Origin: CAYMST01 sp964393115
GTDB taxonomy: Bacteria > Bacteroidota > Bacteroidia > Cytophagales > Cyclobacteriaceae
Assembly: GCA_964393115.1 (NCBI GenBank)
Contig: CAYMST010000031.1
Coordinates: forward strand, 1 to 26,228
Direction of reading: 5' to 3'
DNA: 26,228 nucleotides
Position numbers and translations under genes: made by a program. The stretch's first letter is position 1; each line of letters opens with the position of its first letter. This document shows positions 1 to 8,054 of this stretch, in pieces. The notes under the pieces were generated by a model. That model made no database searches, was not told where the DNA came from, and saw only the letters and a list, made by a program, of their open reading frames with translations.

Positions 1-25
1 AGCCAAATAGAAAAATAAATCTTTT

Positions 26-65
26 TTTGAACCAAATTAAGTTGTAAACGTTATATGTTTACAAC
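26..65 (+). promoter_or_regulatory. Operator-like inverted repeat overlapping the yceI promoter
   Basis: A perfect inverted repeat, GTTGTAAAC (41-49) and GTTTACAAC (57-65), is separated by a 7-bp spacer and ends 18 bases before the yceI ATG. TATGTTTA (54-61) resembles the Bacteroidota -7 element TAnnTTTG, and TTTG at 26-29 could be the -33 element, although the 24-base spacing is slightly long. A repressor on the repeat would cover the -7 box. Size and symmetry fit a winged-helix dimer such as the MarR protein encoded downstream; that pairing is inference. Confidence 0.6.
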
Positions 66-83
66 AAATAAAATTTTAAACAA

Positions 84-680
84 ATGAAAAAGGCAACTCT
101 TTATTTAGTAGCATTATTTTTTGTTAGCGCTGTATTTGCGAATAGTGATCTTGGTACCGTTTCTCATAAAGTATCGGCGTCATCAAGTAAAGTAAACTGG
201 AAGGCCCATAAGGTTACTGGTTCTCATGAAGGATTTTTAGGGGTGAAATCGGCTGAACTGGTGTATACAGATGGTTCACTTACTGGTGGTAGTTTCGTAT
301 TAGATGCTACGTCAATTACAGTTACCGACTTATCAGGTAAATACAAAGGTGATCTTGAAGGACATTTAAAGTCCCCAGATTTTTTCGCAGTAGGAGAGTA
401 TCCAGAGGCGAAATTTGTTATCACCAAAGTGGTCTCTAGAGGTGCAAAAGGTGAGTATAAAGTAGTGGGTAATTTGACGATTAAGGGCATCACCAAAGAA
501 ATCAAGTTCAACACGACGGTAGTTGAAAAAGCGGGAGCTCCAGTTAGTGCTAGTGCTGAATTTGAAGTAGATAGAACAGATTTCAACGTCAAGTATGGCT
601 CAGGAAGCTTCTTTGATGATCTCGGTGATAAAACGATCTATGACGAGTTCGAACTTAAAATTAGCTTAGTAGTCAACTGA
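84..680 (+). CDS. YceI family periplasmic/secreted lipocalin-like protein
   Basis: The 198-residue protein has a clear signal peptide (about residues 1-19, positively charged start, hydrophobic core, ending VFA) followed by one YceI domain over the rest. Typical YceI features are visible: a start reading 'VNWKAHKVTGSHEG', the 'LEGHLKSPDFFAVGEYPEAKF' region, 'VVGNLTIKGITKEIKF' and the ending 'DEFELKISLVV'. The family folds as an extended lipocalin-like beta barrel binding isoprenoid or other amphiphilic molecules, and is linked to stress or isoprenoid-quinone chemistry. The ligand cannot be told from sequence. The next gene encodes a MarR regulator and an operator-like repeat overlaps the promoter, so control by that regulator is likely. 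Family assignment is firm; the physiological role is not known. Confidence 0.9.
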   Translation: MKKATLYLVALFFVSAVFANSDLGTVSHKVSASSSKVNWKAHKVTGSHEGFLGVKSAELVYTDGSLTGGSFVLDATSITVTDLSGKYKGDLEGHLKSPDFFAVGEYPEAKFVITKVVSRGAKGEYKVVGNLTIKGITKEIKFNTTVVEKAGAPVSASAEFEVDRTDFNVKYGSGSFFDDLGDKTIYDEFELKISLVVN

Positions 681-708
681 TAGATGACTCTTATGGGTAT
701 CTAAAAAG

Positions 709-735
709 TTACGGTTTGCTAGAATCAAACTGTAA
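709..735. promoter_or_regulatory. Second inverted repeat with a 7-bp spacer, between yceI and marR
   Basis: TTACGGTTTG (709-718) and CAAACTGTAA (726-735) match as inverted arms at nine of ten positions around a 7-base spacer, the same spacer length as the repeat in front of yceI. No T-run follows, so it is not an obvious terminator. Its position fits an operator for marR autoregulation, though the half-site is not the same word as the one at 41-65. Confidence 0.4.
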
Positions 736-784
736 TGTGGCCCATGACCAAAGAATTTTTAATTGAAACTAAGAAATCTTGAAT

Positions 785-823
785 CCGACCAGCTCGTTAC
801 AATAGAGCTGGTTGGTATTTTTA
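785..823 (+). terminator. Hairpin with T-rich tail directly before the marR start
   Basis: CCGACCAGCTC (785-795) pairs with GAGCTGGTTGG (805-815), an 11-bp stem with one G-U pair and a 9-base loop, followed by TATTTTTATT. It looks like an intrinsic terminator for yceI. It ends about three bases before the preferred marR ATG at 826, so marR must be read through it, be attenuated by it, or have an almost leaderless transcript. The hairpin is also a reason to reject the upstream TTG start at 763. Confidence 0.6.
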
Positions 824-825
824 TT

Positions 826-1284
826 ATGAAAATAGAGGATGCAATAAAACAAAAGGAGTTTCAAAACGATCATGTGAAAGCATCAGTGAATCTAATCTAC
901 ACAGCTGAGTGGTTTAATGGACTTATTAAACAGGTACTCGATGAGTTTGGTATCACACATGTTCAGTACAATATCTTGCGCATATTAGCCGGGGCCAAAA
1001 GTCCATTATCTCCGGGAGATATCAGAAAAGTTATGATTTTCAAAAGTTCAGATATCACACGATTGATGGATAGGTTAGTGTCAAAAGGACTTATAGACCG
1101 TGTTTTATGTCCTACCAATCGTCGCAAAATGGATATCTCGATCAACAAAAATGGAGTTGGTCTTCTCGAGCAAATTGCCCCGAAAATATTACACATTACA
1201 GAGTCATCATTTGCTTCCAACTTAAGTGATCAAGAAGTAAACAGCTTTAACGATTACTTAAATAGGATAAGAAGTAATGAGTAG
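826..1284 (+). CDS. MarR family transcriptional regulator
   Basis: A small winged helix-turn-helix protein of 152 residues from the ATG at 826. An in-frame TTG at 763 would add 21 residues but places a strong hairpin inside the coding sequence, and the added residues are not family-like. The core is seen in order: N-terminal dimerisation helix, 'GITHVQYNILRIL' (helix 2), 'LSPGDIRKVM' and 'KSSDITRLMDRLVSKGLIDR' (helix-turn-helix), then the wing 'CPTNRRKMDISI' and a C-terminal dimerisation helix. MarR proteins bind palindromic operators as dimers and usually release DNA on binding small phenolic or lipophilic ligands or on oxidation. Inverted repeats in front of yceI and upstream of marR itself are the natural candidate operators. 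The inducer is unknown. Confidence 0.88.
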   Translation: MKIEDAIKQKEFQNDHVKASVNLIYTAEWFNGLIKQVLDEFGITHVQYNILRILAGAKSPLSPGDIRKVMIFKSSDITRLMDRLVSKGLIDRVLCPTNRRKMDISINKNGVGLLEQIAPKILHITESSFASNLSDQEVNSFNDYLNRIRSNE

Positions 1285-1357
1285 TCCATCTCATTAAGTT
1301 CTTATTGTTATGCACTTATTGGTTAAATCAGATCATGATGTTTGTACTATGAAGTTT

Positions 1358-2805
1358 CTAAAGCGCATCTTCAACGATCTGCTCGAATTCTGATTTTAGA
1401 GAAAAAGGATCACTCAACTTGCTACTTCTAATAAGATCCAAAACAAGACCTTTGTCCGCTGTTCCTGAATGCGCGGATTGTTTCATAAGCATTCCGTATG
1501 CGGCAATCGCAGCACTAAGCTTCAGGTTATCACTGGCGAACCCAAATTCTGTTAGTGTGTTATCTATAGCCTGATCAAAAGATGAACTGATATCGATGTT
1601 AGGGTATTTATAGTTAACGCTTATTGTTCCAAGATTTGTAAAGTCTTCGCGTAATTCCAGCTCATATAAGGCTGTAATGGTTTGCCCAGCACCAATTTCA
1701 CCACCATCGACTGCGTCGTTTCGAAATTCGTTTTCATTCAAAGCTCTATTCTCGTATCCAATAAGTCGATAGGAAATGACCGAGTTACTGTTGAAACTTA
1801 GTTGAATCTTGGCGTCCTTAGCGACGGATAGAAGTTTGGTTTGTTCATATACAAATACTTTAAGTAGTTCATTTTCATTGTCAATAAACTCAAAATTTCC
1901 GTTACCGTGATTTGCGACTTGCTCCATGAGCGTTTCTTTACCTTCTCCGAAACCTAAGACAGTAAGAAAAATACCAGATTTACGTTTTTCAAATGCCAAC
2001 GCTTTTAACGCTGGTAAATCGGTAATGCCCACATTAACACTCCATCCGTACCGACTATAATGCGGTTATTACCTCCCGAAATAAAGTTAGCTTCGGCCAT
2101 TTGATAAGCAAGCTTGATGCCGTCTTCACCAGCTGTGGCACCATCAGCTTTCAGAGCATCTATTGAGGCTTTTATCTTATCCTTTTCGTCTCCTGATACC
2201 GTATTGAGATGGAGTTTAGCGTCGCCCGAATACGTGACTATGGTTAGCCGATCTATTGCTCTTAACCTATCAACTAATAAGTTCATCCCTCTTTTGAACA
2301 GTGGAAGTTTGCTATCTGGTCGCATAGAACCTGATATATCTACAAGAAACACGTAGTTACTTCCAGGGATCTGGCTGCTGGCAAAAGACCTTCCTTTGAG
2401 TCCCACTCGTAATAAGTAGTTATCCAATTTCCATGGACATGTGGAAAGTTCGCTGTTTAGACTTACATTTTCCCCTGTTGGAGGCTCAAAATAATTAAAT
2501 GTGAAGTAATTGATATATTCTTCAATTCTTACTTGATTAGGAGGTACACTTCTGTTTTGGTTGACCAATCTACGCATAATAGCATAGGAGCCTCCGTCCG
2601 CGTCTATGGCGAATGTTGATTTCTGCTGATCAGTGGTCAGAACAAATGGATTCTCCATGATTTCTTGCCCTCCTAAATTTGGTACTTTGAGTGTAAAGTC
2701 ATTCGGATCAGTTGGTGAGGGAGAATCACTGTCATCAGAAGATGAACAAGATATTAGAATAGAAGAACATAAGGCCAGATAAAGCAGTTTCAAAAGAGTT
2801 TTCAT
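1358..2805 (-). pseudogene. von Willebrand factor type A lipoprotein (YfbK-like), broken by a one-base deletion
   Basis: Two overlapping minus-strand frames (2805-2005 and 2032-1358) make one protein of about 482 residues. The first half has a lipoprotein signal peptide (lipobox LISC, Cys20, then SSSDDSD), a vWA N-terminal domain ('STFAIDADGGSYAIMRRLVN', 'RIEEYINYF') and a vWA domain with the MIDAS motif DISGSM at residues 156-161. The second half continues the vWA domain and ends in the YfbK-type C-terminal domain ('YRLIGYENRALNE', 'DGGEIGAGQTITALYELEL'). The frames break within the family motif TDGDxNVG: restoring one base near 2039-2040 gives GAT GTT AAT GTG GGC, that is D-V-N-V-G. The gene is therefore disrupted or carries a sequencing error. 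It lies 24 bases downstream of the dehydrogenase gene and is probably co-transcribed with it. The function of such surface vWA lipoproteins is unclear. Confidence 0.85.
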
Positions 2806-2829
2806 AAATATTAAAGTATGTCGACAAAA

Positions 2830-3858
2830 TTAACAATCATTTACGTTGATGACAATCTTTCCGATGCTCTCCCTAGATTCCATGTAAGCATGCGCATCAG
2901 GGATTTGTGTGAAGTCAAATGTTTTGCCAATCACCGGTTTGATGTGATGCGTTACCATGAAGTCGCGGAGTTCTTGAAAGGAACTACGTACGATCTCCGG
3001 CTTGTCGATTAGATAACCGATATGAGCCGCTCCAATGGCAACAGATTTTTTAGCCATTTGCATGATCTTAGCTTTAGGTGCTTGTTGCCAGGTTTTCCAG
3101 TAACTAAATGGGTTGGCCTTATTTAATGGAATACTTGCATATCCCAATACCAATAGTTGTCCGAACGGGTTAAGCAACTCGAGACTTTTCTTAAATACGT
3201 TACCACCAACGGTTTCGATAATTCTGTCTATACCTCCAGCTTTTTGTGCTATGAGTTGATAGAAATCGTCTTTTCGGTAATTAACCCCCATATCTATTCC
3301 TAAGCTTTCCAAGAATTCAACTTTCTTGTCTGACCCGGCCGTTCCATATACTTCACATCCGAAGGCATTACACATTTGGACTGCCGCTGTACCTACACCT
3401 CCTGCAGCGGCTTGTATAAGTACCTTGTCTTGCGGTGTAAGCCGAGATATTTTGAATAAGCCAATCCAAACAGTCATATAGTTAACTAGGAATGCAGCGT
3501 TTTCTTGCAAGGATAAGTCGGGTAGAGGGTCAAACGTCATGTGCTCTGGAACAATGATTTCTGTAGCATATGAACCGTGTTGAGCTCCAAAGACAACATA
3601 TTCTCCGGTTTTGCGTTTGCTTGCTGGTCCTACTTCTATGATTTCTCCTATGCCCTCCATGCCAGGAATAAAGGGACGTTTTGGAGCCCAACTGTACAAG
3701 CCTTTACGTGCTAATATTTCAGCATAGTTGACTCCTATATGCTTGATTTTGAGTCTTATTGGATTTTTGATGCCCGTTGAATGTAGCGGGGGAGACTTAT
3801 ACTCATATATCTTTAAAACCTTTGGTGTTCCTATTTCGTAGAGGTGGTAAGCTTTCAT
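2830..3858 (-). CDS. Zinc-independent MDR family oxidoreductase (quinone oxidoreductase / VAT-1-like)
   Basis: The 342-residue protein is a medium-chain dehydrogenase/reductase: N-terminal GroES-like domain ('RLKIKHIGVNYAEILARKGLY', 'PFIPGMEGIGEIIEVG'), then a Rossmann domain with the NADPH-binding motif AAAGGVGTAAVQ near residues 150-161 and 'VLGYAS' later. The cysteines that bind catalytic and structural zinc in alcohol dehydrogenases are absent, so this is the quinone-oxidoreductase or enoyl-reductase type rather than a classical alcohol dehydrogenase. Such enzymes use NADPH to reduce quinones or activated double bonds; the substrate cannot be deduced. It is read away from the response regulator, with about 137 bases of shared upstream region, and the broken vWA lipoprotein gene follows 24 bases later on the same strand. 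Confidence 0.85.
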   Translation of the reverse strand: MKAYHLYEIGTPKVLKIYEYKSPPLHSTGIKNPIRLKIKHIGVNYAEILARKGLYSWAPKRPFIPGMEGIGEIIEVGPASKRKTGEYVVFGAQHGSYATEIIVPEHMTFDPLPDLSLQENAAFLVNYMTVWIGLFKISRLTPQDKVLIQAAAGGVGTAAVQMCNAFGCEVYGTAGSDKKVEFLESLGIDMGVNYRKDDFYQLIAQKAGGIDRIIETVGGNVFKKSLELLNPFGQLLVLGYASIPLNKANPFSYWKTWQQAPKAKIMQMAKKSVAIGAAHIGYLIDKPEIVRSSFQELRDFMVTHHIKPVIGKTFDFTQIPDAHAYMESRESIGKIVINVNDC

Positions 3859-3995
3859 GGTATTGCGAAATTTTGGATTTCGGAGTCCACTTGGTGTACA
3901 GTATTTATTTCGACCATTTAACTGATCGATTCTATGAAGACAAAATCAAATTATCAGTTTTCGCGTATAAACTTAATGTACAAACAGTTAAATAA

Positions 3996-4376
3996 ATGAG
4001 AAAGGAAAAAAAGGTTATCTTATATGTTGATGACGATAAACCAAATCTCAGTGTATTCAAGATATCGTACAAAAGGGAGTTTAAAGTCATAGTGGCATCT
4101 AACGGTCACGACGCTTTGGAAAAATTAGAGCAAAACGATGTACAGGTGTTACTTACTGATCAGCGAATGCCAGGAATGACGGGTATACAGTTGATCGAAA
4201 AAATACATGCGTTATATCCTAATATGGCCATAATACTCGTATCGGAATTTGCAATTGCAGACGATATAAAAGAGGCTTGTGAAAAATTTGGTGTTGATAA
4301 GCGAATCACAAAGCCTTGGAATACTGAGGAATTAAAGGATCTTCTTCATAAACTGATTGAAGAAAAAGTAGCTTGA
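3996..4376 (+). CDS. Stand-alone response regulator receiver protein
   Basis: The 126 residues are a single REC domain with no output domain. Key residues are present: acidic cluster DDD at 12-14, phospho-acceptor Asp55 in 'LLTDQRMPGM', switch residue Ser83 in 'IILVSEF', and Lys106 in 'ITKPW'. The 'TDQRMPGMTG' and 'KPW' signatures are typical of receivers paired with hybrid kinases or HD-GYP/PP2C partners. Alone, it would act as a phosphotransfer intermediate or through protein-protein contacts. No histidine kinase is adjacent, so the partner lies elsewhere. A strong intrinsic terminator follows 38 bases after the stop, so it is probably a monocistronic transcript. Confidence 0.9.
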   Translation: MRKEKKVILYVDDDKPNLSVFKISYKREFKVIVASNGHDALEKLEQNDVQVLLTDQRMPGMTGIQLIEKIHALYPNMAIILVSEFAIADDIKEACEKFGVDKRITKPWNTEELKDLLHKLIEEKVA

Positions 4377-4414
4377 GAAGATTTCGTTGGGTAACGTTCC
4401 AACGAGAATATATG

Positions 4415-4447
4415 GGAGCCTTTACATCGTAAAGGCTCCTTTTTTTT
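4415..4447 (+). terminator. Intrinsic terminator after the receiver gene
   Basis: GGAGCCTTTA (4415-4424), loop CATCG, then TAAAGGCTCC (4430-4439) and eight T residues. The perfect 10-bp stem with the U-run on the plus strand ends transcription from the response-regulator gene. The opposite strand lacks a U-run, and the convergent FISUMP gene ends within it at 4446. Confidence 0.93.
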
Positions 4448-5036
4448 AGTAATGCCCATCTTTTACACACCTAATGCTATTCTTGTGGTGCTCTCCAATT
4501 GGAGTGTCTCCAACTTCCTCTGTATCGAGATGAAAAGTGATAAGTCCAGATTGTTTAGCATCCGTATCTTCAGAGGCCCAGTAATAACCGTTTACTCCTA
4601 CGTCTATATAGGTTCCGTCCAGCTCTCCAAATCCACCCATGGTAATGTTTAATTCACTTTCTCCTCCCTCTTTTAAGGCACTGGCGGAGTATTTTCTACC
4701 ACCGTACGTTCTAAATAGTTGTCTCCATTCTAAAACTTTTGGTAGATGCCATCCATCTGGACAAACAGTTCTTGCTTCATCCCAAGTATACAACCGTCCG
4801 AATGCTTCACAATAGGCAGGATAACCCTTGTAACAAAATGATCCTGGGGAGGAGTAATTGAGGTTTTGTGTCATCCACTCCTTAGCTATCGTTAACCCAT
4901 CTTCTAGTTGTACATCCAGTATTACTGTCTGATAAGTCTGGTCATCTCTGAAGTCAACCATTTGACTTGGGATTTGGGCCTGTAGGGAGCTTATCGAACT
5001 TATGGCTCCAACTAATATCCATATTAAATATTTCAT
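4446..5036 (-). CDS. Secreted FISUMP domain protein
   Basis: The 196-residue protein has a signal peptide (residues 1-20, ending LQAQ) and one FISUMP domain (Fibrobacter succinogenes major paralogous domain), a C-type-lectin-like fold common in Bacteroidota and Fibrobacterota. Recognisable blocks are 'WMTQNLNY', 'GRLYTWDEARTVCPDGWHLP', 'GGFGELDGTYIDVGVNGYYWAS' and the closing 'HHKNSIRCVKD'. Members are exported and often fused to larger surface proteins; their molecular role is not established. The gene starts 13 bases after the stop of the RHS-type gene and is very probably in one transcript with it. The two could be separated parts of a surface system, or remains of a larger protein; the spacing alone cannot decide. 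Confidence 0.85.
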   Translation of the reverse strand: MKYLIWILVGAISSISSLQAQIPSQMVDFRDDQTYQTVILDVQLEDGLTIAKEWMTQNLNYSSPGSFCYKGYPAYCEAFGRLYTWDEARTVCPDGWHLPKVLEWRQLFRTYGGRKYSASALKEGGESELNITMGGFGELDGTYIDVGVNGYYWASEDTDAKQSGLITFHLDTEEVGDTPIGEHHKNSIRCVKDGHY

Positions 5037-5048
5037 AGAATTGTGTTT

Positions 5049-6926
5049 TTAAAATCTTGCACCTTTATGAATTTTACCTGATTTAAGCCCTACAAAATCA
5101 TACCAAACATGGTGGTTGCCGGCAGATTTATGACCAATAATGTCGTGAGCGTGACTAAACGGTGTAGTAGATAGAAAACCTTCTGTCCCTTCCTTAGTGA
5201 CATAGTTGTACTCGCGGTACACCTTATCTGACGGATAGATGAATACCACTTCCTTAATACGCAGTCCGCCAGATGTATAAGGATCTGTGTTATGTGCAAA
5301 ATTAGATTCGACCATTTTGCTATCGTAGTACTTATCAATTTCATGACTCATAGAAGTGTATTCCTGAGATTCATAGAGGTATGACTCAATTCTTCCAAAA
5401 GGCGAAACAATTTCCTCAAGTATTCCTTCTTGCACGTGCTCTGATGAGTAATGTTTTTCTCGATTCTTATGCTGAAAAATGTTTTCGGGCTGGTTGTAGT
5501 TGAAAAAATCAGAAGGAGTGATGTTATGAAAGTCTTCTTCTCCGTTATAAAATCCCCAAAGATCACGAGCATGACTCTCTTTGGATGGAAGTCCATATTT
5601 TTCACGATAGGAGAACTTATATGGTGGCTTTTGCTTTCCTCTCTCCCAAAAACTCAGGCTATCCAAGCGTAGGCGTTTGTTGAGCCAAGCCACGCTATCA
5701 TGCGCATTTCCATTAAAATACGAATAATGAAAGTCAACTTTTTTGACCAATGTAGCCACTTCAAATACCTCTAAGATATCGAGTTTTTGTGGCCCTTTGG
5801 ACGCTTCAAAAAATTGTGAATATTCGGTGCCGGCGGGATGCGGTCTGTCAAGAATGGCGGGAGAAGCCATATCAGATCTTCCCGATTTTAAGAATTCTAC
5901 CTGATACTTTCCATATCGAATAGATTTGAGGTATACCTCGTTAACTAAATTCTCATTAAGAATCTGTACATTTTCAACTTCCTTAGGGAAACAATAGGAA
6001 GAATAGTGCACATCCCAAACGTCCTCGTCATTGATATTCATTTTTTTATGAGGACTATTATATCCATATTCCGATTTCCCATCTCGATCTACCTCATATA
6101 CAAGTTTAAGTTTGTTTCCTTTCGGACTAATTATTTGATCCATATACCATGTGGTAGTGGCTCTATCCGGATAATACTTGAAAAACACCTTATGAGATTC
6201 GAACTTATAATCGAAATAGTTACGATGTGCTTCAGTGATTTCGCGTGTTCCAAAGAGGTACCGGAAGCCACGTTTATCTACTATCTCCCATTGATTTTTT
6301 TTCAAATGGAAAATAGCTGTCATTGGAATTGGTTTTTTTAAATGAATTTGAATCGTGTCTTTGTTCATGGCATGACCAGGAGTCAACAAAAACTTGCCTT
6401 TCCTTCCAAGAATATCAAAATAAAAGACATCCGGATCAGTATCTATTTGACCGTTGCAAACTTTCTCCTGAAATTGAGTTTGATGCGCTTCTGGACAGTC
6501 ATCTAAACAAGGCTTCGCTGATTCAAAAGGATATCCACGAGCTCTTACACCAAGCTCTTGTTCTGAAATACCAAGATCATTTTTTCCTCTAACTATTCTG
6601 GTAATTTTTCCTCCAGCATTCAGATACCATCCTAATCCGGCCCATGTAGCCTCCTCTTCTACACGAATGCCCAAAGCATGATAGTCAAGCATAATGGGGA
6701 CCATGATATCCTTGTAGACGATAGTATGTAATGGGACACGTATTTTGGGGATGCCTGTATTTTTCTTTCGAGGGTGGTCACAGTATTTCATCAGTCCAGC
6801 AGAGTTTGGCCCCATGGGGATCACCTTATCGACTAGAAGCTGTGTTTTCGCAGAATACCCGAAAAAAACAGCACTGACTAGAAATACAACTTTTAATATA
6901 GTGTTAATTTTTATAGCTACCTTCAT
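5049..6926 (-). CDS. Exported RHS-type N-terminal domain protein, apparently lacking the repeat region
   Basis: Read from the ATG at 6926 the protein has 625 residues and a signal peptide ('MKVAIKINTILKVVFLVSAV', cleavage near AKTQ); an ATG at 6950 adds eight residues in front and is less likely. It matches the N-terminal part of large Bacteroidota RHS/YD-repeat proteins: 'IRVPLHTI', 'PIMLDYHALGIRVEEEATWAGLGW', 'LNAGGKITRIVRG', 'DPDVFYFDILGRKGKFLL', 'GGLRIKEV'. Relatives I know usually continue for several hundred residues into further YD-repeat and hyperconserved core regions. Here translation stops after 'SGKIHKGARF', and the FISUMP gene starts 13 bases on. No toxin domain is present. It may be a truncated relic or a self-contained surface protein; function is unknown. 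Confidence 0.75.
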   Translation of the reverse strand: MKVAIKINTILKVVFLVSAVFFGYSAKTQLLVDKVIPMGPNSAGLMKYCDHPRKKNTGIPKIRVPLHTIVYKDIMVPIMLDYHALGIRVEEEATWAGLGWYLNAGGKITRIVRGKNDLGISEQELGVRARGYPFESAKPCLDDCPEAHQTQFQEKVCNGQIDTDPDVFYFDILGRKGKFLLTPGHAMNKDTIQIHLKKPIPMTAIFHLKKNQWEIVDKRGFRYLFGTREITEAHRNYFDYKFESHKVFFKYYPDRATTTWYMDQIISPKGNKLKLVYEVDRDGKSEYGYNSPHKKMNINDEDVWDVHYSSYCFPKEVENVQILNENLVNEVYLKSIRYGKYQVEFLKSGRSDMASPAILDRPHPAGTEYSQFFEASKGPQKLDILEVFEVATLVKKVDFHYSYFNGNAHDSVAWLNKRLRLDSLSFWERGKQKPPYKFSYREKYGLPSKESHARDLWGFYNGEEDFHNITPSDFFNYNQPENIFQHKNREKHYSSEHVQEGILEEIVSPFGRIESYLYESQEYTSMSHEIDKYYDSKMVESNFAHNTDPYTSGGLRIKEVVFIYPSDKVYREYNYVTKEGTEGFLSTTPFSHAHDIIGHKSAGNHHVWYDFVGLKSGKIHKGARF

Positions 6927-7093
6927 AACTCTTTGTAAACCAGAGTACAATCCTAATGGTTGGTAATTAAGACTTTAATATTACGAAAAAAAAGCTTACC
7001 AAGGCCGCATGAAGGTATTGAATTTCTACTAAATCAGTTGTCTAGCATATCAACTCTTTTACTGTTTAGCCAAGATCGAAGTCATTTCCTGAA

Positions 7094-7122
7094 AAATAGA
7101 GCTAAGTACGGCTGTTCTATTT
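7094..7122 (-). terminator. Possible terminator of the TPR gene
   Basis: AAATAGA (7122-7116 on the minus strand) pairs with TCTATTT (7100-7094), and the second arm runs on into TT. The loop is 15 bases and the stem is A-T rich, so the structure is weak. It lies about 28 bases beyond the stop of the TPR gene, in the right orientation. Confidence 0.35.
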
Positions 7123-7149
7123 AGGTCTTTATGGGTGCGAAAATTAAGG

Positions 7150-7719
7150 TTATTGGTCAGAAGTACTTGAGATGTGCATGTACTTTTCACAGTAATCTGC
7201 CAAACCAAAGTTCATGCCTGAATACCCCATATCCACGGCATTTTCATAATCACGACATGCTTCTTTTCTTTTGTGTAAATCATGAAAAACTCTAGCGCGC
7301 TGAATGTAAGCCATCGCGTAAACATTGTTTTGTTTCTTGATTCCATTAGAAATCATTTTTACGGCTTCCTTACGTTTTTGCAGTCTGTAAAACATGTTTC
7401 CTGCTGATATGAATCTATTTGGGTCATCACATGGAAGTTTTAAGGCTAGTTCAATATCCTTAGCCATTTGTTTATCGTTATTCGCTGCGGCATGCGCTAT
7501 TGCGCGGTTGAGAACGATGTCTACGCTGTTAGGCTTTATCTCGAGAGCTTTGGAATATAATGAAATGGCCGAATCGAATTTGGCTTGCATAAATACATCC
7601 TTGCCTTGTTCTACTAGAAGGGTAACAGAATCCTGCTTTTGAATAAAGAATGGCATTTGGGCTTGCAGTGAACCAAAGGCACATATTGTAACTAACCAGG
7701 CAACAAATACTCGTGTCAT
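7150..7719 (-). CDS. Exported tetratricopeptide-repeat protein
   Basis: The 189-residue protein has a signal peptide (residues 1-20, 'FGSLQAQ' at the end) and three to four TPR-like helix pairs: 'LVEQGKDVFMQAKFDSAISLYSKALEIKPNSVDIVLNRAIAHAAAN', 'DPNRFISAGNMFYRLQKRKEAVKMI' and 'AMAYIQRARVFHDLHKRKEACRDYENAVDMGY'. The spacing of Gly, Ala and aromatic residues follows the TPR pattern, and a short unstructured tail follows. TPR proteins hold partners together; nothing here shows which. It is read away from the arabinose cluster, about 0.6 kb before araB. A role in that cluster is not indicated. Confidence 0.8.
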   Translation of the reverse strand: MTRVFVAWLVTICAFGSLQAQMPFFIQKQDSVTLLVEQGKDVFMQAKFDSAISLYSKALEIKPNSVDIVLNRAIAHAAANNDKQMAKDIELALKLPCDDPNRFISAGNMFYRLQKRKEAVKMISNGIKKQNNVYAMAYIQRARVFHDLHKRKEACRDYENAVDMGYSGMNFGLADYCEKYMHISSTSDQ

Positions 7720-8008
7720 TATTATTTCCCTTTATTAGGTGGCAAATAACTAGACAATTTGTAACAACATGGGGTGTTAATCGGTGACTTTGGTGAATTG
7801 GTCCATAATTGACATGAGTTTACAGGTGACTAAACTTATTCATGATGTTGAGTAAGGTGTTATGTCAGATGAATAATTCGTAATAATCAATGGCGCTATT
7901 GATATCATCGGTGAAATATGTCAAGATGATTGACTTTGCGTATCTGGTTCTTCCATGCACCTCTGAGGTAGATATTTATAGGGAACCTATACATAAACAA
8001 CTGCTCAT

Positions 8009-8054
8009 AAGGGTTGGTTTGAGCAGCGTACTACAGTGTTTTAGGTCAGATTTT
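8009..8054 (+). promoter_or_regulatory. Conserved hairpin element, copy 1 (far upstream of araB)
   Basis: Arms 8009-8023 and 8040-8054 can pair at 14 of 15 positions as plus-strand RNA, many pairs being G-U, around a 16-base loop. A gapless match to the element before araA (copy 2, 12879-12924) is strong in both arms and weak in the loop. Differences in the arms are nearly all transitions (G/A, T/C) that keep base pairing. The wobble pairs work only in plus-strand RNA, the orientation of the ara genes. It could be an RNA leader, a processing element or, less likely, a protein-binding DNA site. It lies about 280 bases before the araB ATG. Confidence 0.5.

Noticed and set aside
763..825. TTG start extending marR by 21 residues
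   Set aside because: The extension includes a strong hairpin and is unlike the family; the ATG at 826 gives the normal MarR N terminus.
2818..3012. 64-codon plus-strand frame resembling a response-regulator start
   Set aside because: The 'IYVDDNLSD' wording is chance antisense of the dehydrogenase C terminus; no receiver domain follows.
3777..3995. 72-codon plus-strand frame before the receiver gene
   Set aside because: It overlaps the start of the minus-strand dehydrogenase gene and its upstream region; composition is not protein-like and no motif is seen.
5090..5605. Two frames of 84 and 85 codons inside the RHS-type gene
   Set aside because: They are alternative-frame shadows of a long gene with clear family motifs.
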